In this document: in pieces, positions 10,643 to 19,181 of the stretch
Numbering within the stretch: the stretch's first letter is position 1
Layout: each line of letters begins with the position of its first letter
Assembly (NCBI GenBank): GCA_027485165.1
Contig: JAIXRN010000032.1
Span: forward strand, 24,586 to 88,585
Origin: Rubrivivax sp.
Lineage (GTDB): Bacteria > Pseudomonadota > Gammaproteobacteria > Burkholderiales > Burkholderiaceae_C
Reading direction: 5' to 3'
Length of the DNA stretch: 64,000 bases
Program-made: the position numbers and the translations under genes
The notes under the pieces: generated by a model
The model's input: only the letters and a program-made list of their open reading frames with translations
Told to the model about the DNA's origin: nothing
Databases searched by the model: none

Positions 10643-11644
10643 TCAGCGACTCGGTTCGAAGCGGATCGCCGCCAGCGTCACGTGGTTGCCGCCGCGCCGT
10701 TGCGCTTCGGCCAGCGCGGCTTCGCAGGCGGCAATCAGCTCGTCCTGGGTGTGCGCGGTGTGGGGAAAGCTGGCCACGCCCATCGCCACCGTAAAGCCCA
10801 GTTCCTGGCCGCCCAGCATGACGATCTGCGTTGCGCACTTGCGTCGCAGGCCTTCCATGCGCGAATGCGCCGTGGCCAGGCCCACGCCCGACAGCAGCAC
10901 CGCAAAACGCCCTTCGTCCAGGCGGCAGGAAGCGTCCATCGCGCGCGTGCCGCTGCGCAACAGGCTACCCATGGCTTCCAGCACGCGCGCCTGGCCGGCG
11001 GGGCCGAGTTCGCGCACCTTGTCGCTGACCGGGTCGATGGCCATCAGCACGAGCGCAAATTCGCGGTGCTCGCGTGTCGACAGGTCGACTTCGCGCCGCA
11101 GCTGGTCTTCGAAATGGGCGCGTGAATACAGGCCCGATGCCGAGTCGCGCAGCGCCTGGTCGGCCAGTTCGCGGCGCAGCTGTTCCATCGCGCGCTGCTG
11201 CTGTTCGATCTGTTCCAGCGCCTGCTTCAGCTGGGCCTGCTGGCGCTGTTCTTCGCTCAGGTCGCGCCAAACGCTCAGCAGCCAGCGGCGCCCTTCGGCG
11301 TCGGGGCCCGTCGCGCAGCGCAGCACGGTGCAGGCCTGGCGCTGGCCGGCCCAGTCGAAACGGTGTTCACTGGCCAGCGGGTCGCCCTGGGCCAACGCGG
11401 TGTGTTCGGCGGCGCGCAGCGCGGTGGCCAGGCTGGCGTCGAAGATCTCGGTGTCGGTGTGCCCCAGCACGCTGTCAGCGGGCAAGCCCAGCCAACCCAG
11501 CCAGTGTGCGCTGACCTGGGCATAGCGGCCGCTGCTGGCGTCTTTCAGCGCCCAGGCTTCGCTCCGGGCGGCCAGCAGTGCGGGCAGGAAGAAACCCATC
11601 AAACCTTCGGGGGGCTGGAACATCGGCTCAGGGGGAAGGCTCAT
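10643..11644 (-). CDS. PAS + degenerate GGDEF domain protein
   Basis: A 333-residue protein from the ATG at 11644 (an upstream GTG at 11683 is also in frame). Residues of about 20-135 form a PAS-like domain (TEIFDASLATALR, RRWLLSVWRDLSEE), followed by a Gln-rich coiled coil and a C-terminal GGDEF-fold domain with SASGLYSRAHFE and ASFP motifs. The active-site signature is replaced by RLDEGRFAVLL, so diguanylate cyclase activity is unlikely. It may bind c-di-GMP/GTP or act by protein contact. Confidence 0.8.
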   Translation of the reverse strand: MSLPPEPMFQPPEGLMGFFLPALLAARSEAWALKDASSGRYAQVSAHWLGWLGLPADSVLGHTDTEIFDASLATALRAAEHTALAQGDPLASEHRFDWAGQRQACTVLRCATGPDAEGRRWLLSVWRDLSEEQRQQAQLKQALEQIEQQQRAMEQLRRELADQALRDSASGLYSRAHFEDQLRREVDLSTREHREFALVLMAIDPVSDKVRELGPAGQARVLEAMGSLLRSGTRAMDASCRLDEGRFAVLLSGVGLATAHSRMEGLRRKCATQIVMLGGQELGFTVAMGVASFPHTAHTQDELIAACEAALAEAQRRGGNHVTLAAIRFEPSR

Positions 11645-11829
11645 GGCAGTGGCACCTGGCAAGACGCCGAAACAGCGCGGCACCTTGTGCGCGAATGGTG
11701 GAAGTCCAGCGGGGGTAGATCAAGCGACTTCGTCATGAACTCCCCTAGTTTGTTCATTATCGGCAACTTCGCCCAAGGCTTTGGTCCAGCGCGGGCCCGG
11801 TTCTTGCGCCATCGTCTCCAGGAGTCTGC

Positions 11830-12792
11830 GTGCTGAACATCATCCCCATCTTGAAGGACATCGGCCGGGGCGCCGCCGGCGCCCGCAGCCTGGACCGTGT
11901 GCGTGCGCGCGACGTCATGCTGGCCGTGCTCGACGGGCAGGTGGCCGGGCCGGAACTGGGCGCCTTCGTGATGGCCCTGCGCATGAAGGGCGAGACGCTG
12001 CCGGAACTGTGCGGCTTTCTGGACGCCGCGCATGAACGCTGCCTGCGCCTGCGCAGCGACAGGCCGGTGGTGCTGATCCCCAGCTACAACGGGTCGCGCC
12101 GGCTGCCCAACCTCACCCCCCTGCTGGCGCTGGAACTGGCCCGAGCCGGTGCGCGCGTGCTGGTGCACGGGCCGGTGCGCGACCCCGCCCGCGTGACCAG
12201 TGCCCAGATCTTCCACGACCTGGGCCTGCCGCGCGCCTTGCACCAGGCCGACGTGCATGCCGCCTGGGCGCGGCGCGAGCCGGCCTTCCTGGCCCTGGAC
12301 ACGCTGTGCCCACCTTTGCAGCAGCTGCTGGACTTGCGCTGGACCCTGGGCCTGCGCAACAGCGGCCACAGCATCGCCAAGATGCTGCATCCGCTGGGGG
12401 GCACGCGCTGCCTGCGTCTGGTGAACACCACCCACCCGGAATTCGCCAGCCTGATGGCCCGCTGGGCGCAGGAAGAAGCGGCGGACGCCATGCTGCTGCG
12501 CGGTACCGAAGGCGAACCCGTGGCCGACCCGCGCCGGCTGCCGCGCATCGACACCTACACCGCCGGCCGCCTGCACGACCCCGCCTGCCTGCCTGCCCAG
12601 GACGGCGTGGTGACCGAACTGCCGCTGCTGCCACGCGACAACGACGCTGCCACCACCGCGCTGTACATCCAGGGCGTGTTGGGCGGCGAGCGCCCGGCGC
12701 CCACACCGCTGGTGCGCCAGGTGCAAGCCGTGCTGACCGCACTGGCGGCGCTGGAACACGGCCTGCCGGCGCGCAGCCGCGCGGCGCGCTAA
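11830..12792 (+). CDS. ybiB: YbiB-family DNA-binding protein (glycosyltransferase-3/TrpD-like fold)
   Basis: A 320-residue protein from a GTG start. It resembles anthranilate phosphoribosyltransferase (an N-terminal helical domain with GPELGAFVMALRMKGET and a downstream NSGHSIAKMLHPL loop), but lacks the phosphoribosyl-pyrophosphate-binding glycine loop GTGGD of TrpD, being replaced by PSYNGSRRLPN. This is the pattern of YbiB, known in E. coli as a LexA-regulated nucleic-acid-binding protein rather than a biosynthetic enzyme. An AGGAG site precedes the start. Confidence 0.85.
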   Translation: MLNIIPILKDIGRGAAGARSLDRVRARDVMLAVLDGQVAGPELGAFVMALRMKGETLPELCGFLDAAHERCLRLRSDRPVVLIPSYNGSRRLPNLTPLLALELARAGARVLVHGPVRDPARVTSAQIFHDLGLPRALHQADVHAAWARREPAFLALDTLCPPLQQLLDLRWTLGLRNSGHSIAKMLHPLGGTRCLRLVNTTHPEFASLMARWAQEEAADAMLLRGTEGEPVADPRRLPRIDTYTAGRLHDPACLPAQDGVVTELPLLPRDNDAATTALYIQGVLGGERPAPTPLVRQVQAVLTALAALEHGLPARSRAAR

Positions 12793-12851
12793 AGCCACGG
12801 GCCCAGGCCCCGGTTGCCGCTGCGCGACAGCCCGCGCGGCGTCTCCCGATA

Positions 12852-14051
12852 ATGCGACCGATGCACCACTTCGATGCCGTCGTCGTCGGCGCCGGCGCGG
12901 CCGGCTTGTTCTGTGCCGGGATTGCCGGCCAACGTGGCCTGAAGGTCCTGCTGCTGGACCATGCCGACAAGGTGGCCGAGAAGATCCGCATTTCTGGCGG
13001 CGGCCGCTGCAACTTCACCAACCGCGACACCACGCCGGCCCAGTTCCTGTCGGCCAACCCGGCATTCTGCAAGTCGGCACTGGCGCGCTACACGCCGGCA
13101 GACTTCATCGCCCTGCTGCAGCGCCACGGCGTGGCTTTTCACGAAAAGCACCGCGGTCAGCTGTTCTGCGACGAGTCGTCGGAGCAGGTCATCCGCATGC
13201 TGCTGGCCGAATGCGCCAGCGGCGGCGTCGCGCACTGGCAGCCCTGCGCCGTGACCGCTGTGCGCCACGGCACAGCGGGCTTCGAAGTCGACACCGCGCG
13301 CGGCCCCGTACACACGCCGCGCCTGGTGGTGGCCACAGGCGGCCTGCCGGTGCCCAAGATCGGGGCCACCGACTGGGGGCTGCGTTTGGCCAGGCAATTT
13401 GGCCATGGCGTGGTCGAACCGCGCCCCGCCCTGGTGCCGCTGAGCTTCGACCCCGCAGCCTGGGCGCCTTTCGCGGCGCTGGCTGGGCTGTCGCTGGAAG
13501 TCGCCATCGAGACCGGTGAAGGCCGCCAGCGCGGCCGCTTCGTCGAAGACCTGCTGTTCACCCACCGCGGGCTCAGCGGCCCTGCGGTACTTCAGATTTC
13601 CAGCTTCTGGCAGCCCGGCAGCCCGCTTCGTCTGGCCCTTGCCGACACGGCCCTGACCGAACGCTTGCGCCAGGCCAAGCTGACGTCGCGCCGCCAGCTG
13701 GGCAACGAACTGGCCCTGCACCTGCCCGAGCGGCTGGCCAGCACCTGGCTGGGGCTGCAGGACCTGCCCGCCCAGCGCCCCATGCCCGAAATACGCGACA
13801 AGGACCTGGCCCGGCTGGGCGACAGCCTGGCGCACTGGCAGGTGCTTCCCACTGGCACCGAAGGCTGGCGCAAGGCCGAAGTGATGGCCGGCGGCGTGGA
13901 CACGCGCGAACTCGATTCGCAGACCCTGGCCAGCCGGCGGGTACCCGGGCTGCGCTTCATTGGCGAAGTCGTCGACGTCACCGGCTGGCTGGGGGGCTAC
14001 AACTTCCAGTGGGCCTGGGCCAGCGCTGCGGCCTGCGCCCGCGCGCTCTAG
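12852..14051 (+). CDS. HI0933/YhiN-family FAD-dependent oxidoreductase
   Basis: A 399-residue flavoprotein with an N-terminal Rossmann FAD motif VVVGAGAAGLFCAGIAG, the family motif KIRISGGGRCNFTN near residue 50, ATGG in the second dinucleotide strand, and the C-terminal FAD-closing segment GEVVDVTGWLGGYNFQWAW. Members are BaiN/YhiN-like; the physiological substrate is not known. ATGs at 12852 and 12861 are both possible starts. Confidence 0.9.
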   Translation: MRPMHHFDAVVVGAGAAGLFCAGIAGQRGLKVLLLDHADKVAEKIRISGGGRCNFTNRDTTPAQFLSANPAFCKSALARYTPADFIALLQRHGVAFHEKHRGQLFCDESSEQVIRMLLAECASGGVAHWQPCAVTAVRHGTAGFEVDTARGPVHTPRLVVATGGLPVPKIGATDWGLRLARQFGHGVVEPRPALVPLSFDPAAWAPFAALAGLSLEVAIETGEGRQRGRFVEDLLFTHRGLSGPAVLQISSFWQPGSPLRLALADTALTERLRQAKLTSRRQLGNELALHLPERLASTWLGLQDLPAQRPMPEIRDKDLARLGDSLAHWQVLPTGTEGWRKAEVMAGGVDTRELDSQTLASRRVPGLRFIGEVVDVTGWLGGYNFQWAWASAAACARAL

Positions 14052-14058
14052 CCTTGGT

Positions 14059-14094
14059 GCCAGCAAAGCGCATATACTTGCGGGCTTTGCTGGC
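14059..14094 (+). terminator. Inverted repeat after the flavoprotein gene
   Basis: An 11-bp perfect stem, GCCAGCAAAGC with GCTTTGCTGGC, encloses a 14-base loop eight bases after the stop. There is no T-run, so it could be a weak terminator or an mRNA 3'-end structure; it may also influence rpsU transcription. Confidence 0.45.
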
Positions 14095-14229
14095 CCACCG
14101 GCCACGCAGCGCCAGCCAACCCGCCTGCTTCACAACAGGCGGGAAACCCCCGAAATCGCGCCCAGGCAAGCCCGCCTGAAAAGCATCGATGCCAGGCCCG
14201 CCGCGTAGCCCCACAGGATTCATTCATAC

Positions 14230-14442
14230 ATGACCACCATTCGCGTCAAAGAGAACGAGCCGTTCGACGTTGCCCTGCGCCGCTTCAAGCGCACCATCGA
14301 AAAAATCGGCTTGCTCACCGAATTGCGCGCGCGCGAGTTCTACGAAAAGCCGACTTCTGAACGCAAGCGCAAGAAGGCCGCGGCCGTGAAGCGCCACTTC
14401 AAGCGCGTGCGCAGCATGCAGCTGCCCAAAAAGCTGTACTGA
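14230..14442 (+). CDS. rpsU: 30S ribosomal protein S21
   Basis: A 70-residue, strongly basic protein starting [21 protein letters not shown], with the S21 signature and basic tail ([20 protein letters not shown]). It binds the 30S platform and helps initiation. The neighbouring yqeY-type gene is the usual partner in proteobacterial rpsU operons, but here a terminator separates them. Confidence 0.97.
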   Translation: MTTIRVKENEPFDVALRRFKRTIEKIGLLTELRAREFYEKPTSERKRKKAAAVKRHFKRVRSMQLPKKLY

Positions 14443-14503
14443 TCGGTACGCTGCCGGCTGTTCTGCGCCCCGCGCACGACACCGGCGCCCCGCGATCACC
14501 GCC

Positions 14504-14544
14504 AAGCCCGCGCCGGACGACCGACGCGGGCTTGCGCATTTTTT
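14504..14544 (+). terminator. Rho-independent terminator of rpsU
   Basis: The stem AAGCCCGCG pairs with CGCGGGCTT (14504-14533) and is followed by GCGCA and a run of six T. It is a well-formed intrinsic terminator between rpsU and the YqeY-family gene. Confidence 0.85.
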
Positions 14545-14591
14545 CTCGGGGCGTATCCCCGTCCAGCCAAGCGAGTCAGGAGACCCCCCGC

Positions 14592-15065
14592 ATGAGCTTG
14601 AAAGATCGCATCGTCGACGACATGAAGGCCGCCATGCGCGCCAAGGACAGCGAACGCCTGTCCACCGTGCGCATGCTGCTGGCTGCCTGCAAGCAGCGCG
14701 AGGTCGACGAACGCATCGAACTTGACGACGCCATGGTGGTGGCCATCGTCGACCGCATGATCAAGCAGCGCAAGGATTCGGTGGCCGCGTTTGAAACCGG
14801 CGGGCGCGCCGACCTGGCGGCCAAGGAAAGTGCCGAAATCGTCGTGTTGCAAGCCTACCTGCCGCAACGGCTGACGCAGCAGCAGGTCGACCAGGCTGTC
14901 GCCGGCATCGTGGCCGCCATCGGCAGCGAACTGGGCCGCGCGCCTGGCCCGGGCGACATGGGCCGCGTGATGGGCGCGGCCAAGGCGCAGCTGGCGGGGC
15001 AGGCCGACATGGCCCTGTTGTCTGCGGCGGTGAAGGCGGCACTGGCCGCGGCTCTGGCAAAGTAA
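14592..15065 (+). CDS. GatB/YqeY-domain protein
   Basis: A 157-residue protein starting MSLKDRIVDDMKAAMRAKD, with family features RLSTVRMLLAACKQREVDER, QRKDSVAAFETGGR and EIVVLQAYLPQRL. The helical domain resembles the tail of GatB, the amidotransferase that recognises tRNA. Role in tRNA binding is inferred from the family; it is commonly encoded with rpsU. Confidence 0.93.
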   Translation: MSLKDRIVDDMKAAMRAKDSERLSTVRMLLAACKQREVDERIELDDAMVVAIVDRMIKQRKDSVAAFETGGRADLAAKESAEIVVLQAYLPQRLTQQQVDQAVAGIVAAIGSELGRAPGPGDMGRVMGAAKAQLAGQADMALLSAAVKAALAAALAK

Positions 15066-15072
15066 CAGCACC

Positions 15073-15420
15073 ATGAACAGCTCCCTGCCTCTGCACCCCG
15101 TGGCTGCCGACGTCTGCGTCGCCCCGCAGCTCCAGCCCGAAGCCATGGCCGAAGCTGCACGCGCCGGCTTTCGCAGCGTCGTCAACAACCGCCCCGACCA
15201 CGAACACGGCCCGGGCCAGCCCACCAGCGCCGAGATGGCGGCCGCTGCCCTGGCTGCCGGCCTGCAGTACCGCCACCTGCCCGTAGACGGCGGCTACCAG
15301 TCGCCGGAAGAGATCGCCGCATTCGCCCAGCTGCTGGCCGAACTGCCACGCCCTATCCTGGCCTTCTGCCGCTCGGGTGCGCGGTCGGCCCGGCTGTACG
15401 AAGCCGCCAGCGCGGGCTGA
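15073..15420 (+). CDS. TIGR01244/DUF442 phosphatase-like sulfurtransferase domain protein
   Basis: A 115-residue protein beginning MNSSLPLHPVAADVCVAPQL, with FRSVVNNRPDHE and the phosphatase/rhodanese-like loop AFCRSGARSA (CxxxxxR). This matches the DUF442/Blh N-terminal family of dual-specificity-phosphatase folds, often linked to sulfide or persulfide metabolism. It starts seven bases after the YqeY gene and ends six bases before the TRAP genes, so it may be co-transcribed. Confidence 0.85.
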   Translation: MNSSLPLHPVAADVCVAPQLQPEAMAEAARAGFRSVVNNRPDHEHGPGQPTSAEMAAAALAAGLQYRHLPVDGGYQSPEEIAAFAQLLAELPRPILAFCRSGARSARLYEAASAG

Positions 15421-15426
15421 CCGGCG

Positions 15427-16053
15427 ATGACTGCTCTCCTGGCGCTCTCCCGGGCGATAGACCAGATCAACGAGTCGGTGGGCAAGCTGGTGGGCTGGCT
15501 GGTGCTGGCAGCAGTGCTGATCAGTTCCGGCAACGCCATCATGCGCAAAGCCTTCGACATCGGCTCGAACGCCTATCTCGAAATCCAGTGGTACCTGTTC
15601 GCAGCCGTGTTCATGCTCGGTTCCGGCTATGTGTTCCTGCGCAATGCTCACGTGCGCATCGACTTCGTGTCGACCAAGCTGTCAGCCCGCACGAACGCCA
15701 TCATCGACACGCTGGGCATCCTGTTGTTCACCATCCCGCTGTGTCTGATCTTGATTTACCTGTCCTGGCCCGTGTTCGAACGCGCCTGGGTCTCTGGCGA
15801 AATGAGCCAGAACGCCGGCGGCCTGATCCGCTGGCCGGCACTGCTGCTGATACCGCTCGGTTTCGGCATCCTGCTGCTGCAGTGCCTGTCTGAACTCATC
15901 AAGCGCATCGCCTTCCTGCGGGGCCAACGCGCGCACCCCTTCACCGAATTCGAAGACAAGCTGGAAGAACAGAAATTCGCCGAAGCCCTGGCTGCGGAAG
16001 CGGCAGCACGTGAGCAGGCGCGCCTGGTCGCGCAACGGGGCCAGACGCCATGA
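15427..16053 (+). CDS. TRAP transporter small membrane subunit (DctQ type)
   Basis: A 208-residue protein with four hydrophobic segments (about residues 20-38, 55-75, 93-113, 138-158) and the DctQ signature NAIMRKAFDIGSNAYLEIQWYL. It forms the membrane complex with the large subunit, whose start overlaps its stop by four bases (ATGA at 16050). The C-terminus is a charged Ala/Glu/Arg helix longer than usual. Confidence 0.92.
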   Translation: MTALLALSRAIDQINESVGKLVGWLVLAAVLISSGNAIMRKAFDIGSNAYLEIQWYLFAAVFMLGSGYVFLRNAHVRIDFVSTKLSARTNAIIDTLGILLFTIPLCLILIYLSWPVFERAWVSGEMSQNAGGLIRWPALLLIPLGFGILLLQCLSELIKRIAFLRGQRAHPFTEFEDKLEEQKFAEALAAEAAAREQARLVAQRGQTP

Positions 16054-17852
16054 TGGCCTTCATCGTTCAGAACTTCGTCCCGCTGATGTTCGCGGGGCTG
16101 TTCATATTCCTGCTCACCGGCATTCCGGTGGCCTTCGGGCTGGCGGCCACCGGGCTGATGTTCGGCTTCATCGGCATGGAAGCGGGTCTGTTCCCGACCA
16201 ATCTGTTCGGCGCCTTGCCGCTGCGGGTTTTCGGGATCATGCAGAACGACACCCTGCTGGCGATCCCGTTCTTCACGCTGATGGGCATCATCCTGGAACG
16301 GTCTGGCATGGCCGAAGACCTGCTGGAAACGGTGGGCCAGGTGTTCGGGCCCCTCCGTGGCGGCCTGGCCGTGGCTGTGGTGCTGGTGGGCGCCCTGCTG
16401 GCCGCCACCACGGGCGTGGTGGCGGCCGCCGTCATCAGCATGGGCCTGATCTCGCTGCCCATCATGCTGCGCTACGGCTACAACCGCACGATTGCCACCG
16501 GCACCATCACCGCCAGCGGCACGCTGGCGCAGGCGATACCGCCGTCGCTGGTGTTGATCGTGCTGGCCGACCAGCTGGGCCGTTCAGTGGGCGACATGTA
16601 CGCCGGCGCGCTGATCCCGGGCTTGATGCTCGTGGGCCTGTACCTCCTGTTCATCATGGCCGTGGCCCTGGTGAAGCCGAAGTGGGTGCCTGCCCTGCCG
16701 CCCGAAGCGCGCATCTACCGGGAAAGCGACGGTGCTTCGGGCCACCGATCGCTGCTGTTCTTGTTGTTGCTGTGCGCGGCAGCAGGGTGGGGCTGGGCCC
16801 AGATGCACAGCAGCGTCATCAACGGCCTGATCGGCCGCGAGACGCCAGCGCCGGGCGACGAGACGCTAATCATGTCCATGACCATAGCCTCGCTGCTGGC
16901 TCTGACGCTGGCGCTGGCCAACCGCCTGCTGCGCTTTGGGCTGCTGTCCAAGCTGGCCGAGCAGGTCACCTTCGTGCTGATTCCGCCGCTGGTCCTGATC
17001 TTCCTGGTGCTGGGCACGATCTTCCTGGGTGTGGCCACGCCCACCGAAGGCGGCGCGATGGGCGCCCTGGGCGCACTGATCATGGCCGGGGCGCGACGCA
17101 AGCTGGGCCTGGGCCTGCTGAAGCAGGCGCTGGACAGCACGGCCCGGCTGTCGGTGTTCGTGATGTTCATCCTGATCGGCAGCACGGTGTTCAGCTTCAC
17201 CTTCAACGCTGCCGACGGCCACATCTGGGTCGAGCACCTGTTCGACAAGCTGCCCGGCGGGCAGATGGGCTTCCTGCTGGTGGTGAACATCCTGGTGTTC
17301 ATCCTGGGCATGTTCATCGACTTCTTCGAAATCGCCTTCATCGTCGTGCCCATCCTGGCCCCGGTGGCCGACAAGATGGGCATCGACCTGATCTGGTTCG
17401 GGGTGATCCTGGCCATGAACCTGCAGACCAGCTTCCTGACCCCGCCCTTCGGCTTCGCGCTGTTCTACCTGCGCAGCGTGGCAGCGAAGAAGGACTATGA
17501 CGACCGCATCACCGGTGAACGCATCCCGGCCGTGACCACGGCTCAGATCTACAAAGGCTCGATCGCCTTCATCATCCTGCAGCTCATCATGGTGGCCGTG
17601 GTGGTGTTCAACCCCGAACTGGTGAGCGGCAACATCACGAAGGGGCCGATCATCGACGCCGACAAGGCGCTGGAAACGATGGGCCTGCCGCAGGCCGACC
17701 CATTCGCCCCGCCGCCGGAAGCGGCCGACCCGTCGGCCAGCCAGCCCGAAGGCGCGGCTTCAGCACCGGAAGGCGAAGCCGATGTCGACCCCATGAAGGC
17801 CCTGCAGGACGCCATGAAGCAGGACGGCAAGGCATCGGCCCCTGGCCGCTGA
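16050..17852 (+). CDS. TRAP transporter large membrane subunit (DctM type)
   Basis: A 600-residue polytopic membrane protein with typical DctM stretches (MQNDTLLAIPFFTLMGIILE, LVGALLAATTGVVAAAVISM, TPTEGGAMGALGAL). It moves an organic acid with Na+ in partnership with the periplasmic binding protein encoded convergently at 17971-19053. Compared with classical DctM (about 430 residues) it has an extra central segment near residues 215-300 and a hydrophilic Pro/Ala/Glu C-terminal tail, as in the larger TakP-associated subfamily. Confidence 0.93.
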   Translation: MMAFIVQNFVPLMFAGLFIFLLTGIPVAFGLAATGLMFGFIGMEAGLFPTNLFGALPLRVFGIMQNDTLLAIPFFTLMGIILERSGMAEDLLETVGQVFGPLRGGLAVAVVLVGALLAATTGVVAAAVISMGLISLPIMLRYGYNRTIATGTITASGTLAQAIPPSLVLIVLADQLGRSVGDMYAGALIPGLMLVGLYLLFIMAVALVKPKWVPALPPEARIYRESDGASGHRSLLFLLLLCAAAGWGWAQMHSSVINGLIGRETPAPGDETLIMSMTIASLLALTLALANRLLRFGLLSKLAEQVTFVLIPPLVLIFLVLGTIFLGVATPTEGGAMGALGALIMAGARRKLGLGLLKQALDSTARLSVFVMFILIGSTVFSFTFNAADGHIWVEHLFDKLPGGQMGFLLVVNILVFILGMFIDFFEIAFIVVPILAPVADKMGIDLIWFGVILAMNLQTSFLTPPFGFALFYLRSVAAKKDYDDRITGERIPAVTTAQIYKGSIAFIILQLIMVAVVVFNPELVSGNITKGPIIDADKALETMGLPQADPFAPPPEAADPSASQPEGAASAPEGEADVDPMKALQDAMKQDGKASAPGR

Positions 17853-17900
17853 CACAGCGTCGGCCAAGCCCAGCGCCAGGCATTTCTTGCAGCCGAAAAA

Positions 17901-17925
17901 AAGCCCCGCAGAGCGGGGCTTTTTG
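17901..17925. terminator. Bidirectional rho-independent terminator
   Basis: AAGCCCCGC and GCGGGGCTT form a 9-bp stem with a 3-base loop, flanked by an A-run on the left and a T-run on the right. It lies between the convergent TRAP membrane operon and the binding-protein gene and can serve both. Confidence 0.88.
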
Positions 17926-17970
17926 TTTGCGCCGGGCGCTGCCCGAACCCAGGCAGTGCCGGACCCGGGC

Positions 17971-19053
17971 TTACAGCCGCTGTTGCTGCATGAAGCTGTC
18001 AAAGCGCGCTTCGGTGAAGCGGAACCACAGGTTCGCTTCGCGGCGGAACGCGGCGTAGTCGTCATAGATCTTCTTGAACGCTGGGTTGCTGGCGCTGACT
18101 TCGCTGTACAGCGCCATGGCCTCCTTGAACGCAGCAGCCAGCACCGGGTTCGGGAACGGCACCAGGCGGGCACCGCCGGCCACCAGGGACTTCAGCGCGG
18201 CAGGGTTGCGCGCGTCGTACTTGGCCTGCATCTCGGTGTGTGCGTAGGCCGCAGCGCATTCGACGATGGCCTTGTATTCCGCCGACAGGCCGGCGTAGGC
18301 CTTGGTGTTGACGTACAGGTCCAGCTGCGGGCCACCTTCCCACCAGCCAGGGAAGTGGTAGATCGGGGCGACCTTGTTCAGACCCAGCTTCTGGTCGTCG
18401 TACGGGCCGACCCATTCGGCGGCGTCGATGGTGCCCTTTTCCAGCGCCTGGTAGATCTCGCCGCCAGGGATGTTCTGCGACACCGCACCCAGGCGGCCCG
18501 TGACCTTGCCCGCGAAGCCGCCGACGCGGAACTTCAGGCCCTTCATGTCGGCGACGGTCTTGATTTCCTTGCGGTACCAGCCGCCCATCTGGGCACCGGT
18601 GTTGCCCATCGGGAAGTTGATGATGTTGTAGCCTGAATAGAACTCGCGCATCAGCTTCAGGCCGTTGCCGTCGTACATCCAGGCCGTCATCTGGCGGCTG
18701 TTCAGGCCGAAGGGGATGGCGCAGCCCAGTGCAAAAGCGTCGTTCTTGCCGAAGTAGTAGTAAGGCGCGGTGTGGCCCATTTCCACCGTGCCGGCCTGTA
18801 TGGCATCCACCAGGCCGGGCATCGGCACCAGTTCACCGGCGGCGTGGGTGGTGATTTCGAACTTGCCACCGCTGAGTTCACGCACCTTCTTGGCGAAGGT
18901 GTCGGCAGCGCCGAAGATGGTGTCCAGGGTCTTGGGGAAGCCCGAGGTCAGACGCCAGCGGATGTTCGCCTGGGCATGGACGATGGCAGGGGCGGCACCA
19001 GTGGCCAGGATGCCGGCCAGGCCAGCGCCGTGGACGAAGGAACGACGTTCCAT
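17971..19053 (-). CDS. TRAP transporter substrate-binding protein (TakP-like)
   Basis: A 360-residue periplasmic protein with a twin-arginine-like leader (MERRSFVHGAGLAGILATG, cleavage near AIVHA-QA). Motifs WVGPYDDQKLG, HFPGWWEGGPQLDLYVN and the conserved arginine region KFRVGGFAG fit the DctP superfamily, close to TakP, which binds alpha-keto acids. The partner membrane genes are encoded convergently across a shared terminator, an arrangement that lets binding protein and permease be expressed separately. Substrate remains an inference. Confidence 0.92.
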   Translation of the reverse strand: MERRSFVHGAGLAGILATGAAPAIVHAQANIRWRLTSGFPKTLDTIFGAADTFAKKVRELSGGKFEITTHAAGELVPMPGLVDAIQAGTVEMGHTAPYYYFGKNDAFALGCAIPFGLNSRQMTAWMYDGNGLKLMREFYSGYNIINFPMGNTGAQMGGWYRKEIKTVADMKGLKFRVGGFAGKVTGRLGAVSQNIPGGEIYQALEKGTIDAAEWVGPYDDQKLGLNKVAPIYHFPGWWEGGPQLDLYVNTKAYAGLSAEYKAIVECAAAYAHTEMQAKYDARNPAALKSLVAGGARLVPFPNPVLAAAFKEAMALYSEVSASNPAFKKIYDDYAAFRREANLWFRFTEARFDSFMQQQRL

Positions 19054-19181
19054 GTGAAGAATCTCCAGAGTTTCTAGCGCTGCAAAATGCGCGGGGTTCG
19101 GGCGTGACGGGCGCGATTCTAGGAGCCGGGTCTAGCCCCACTCAGGCGGGTTTTCCCCTTCGAAGCCCCGGCGCAGCCGCC

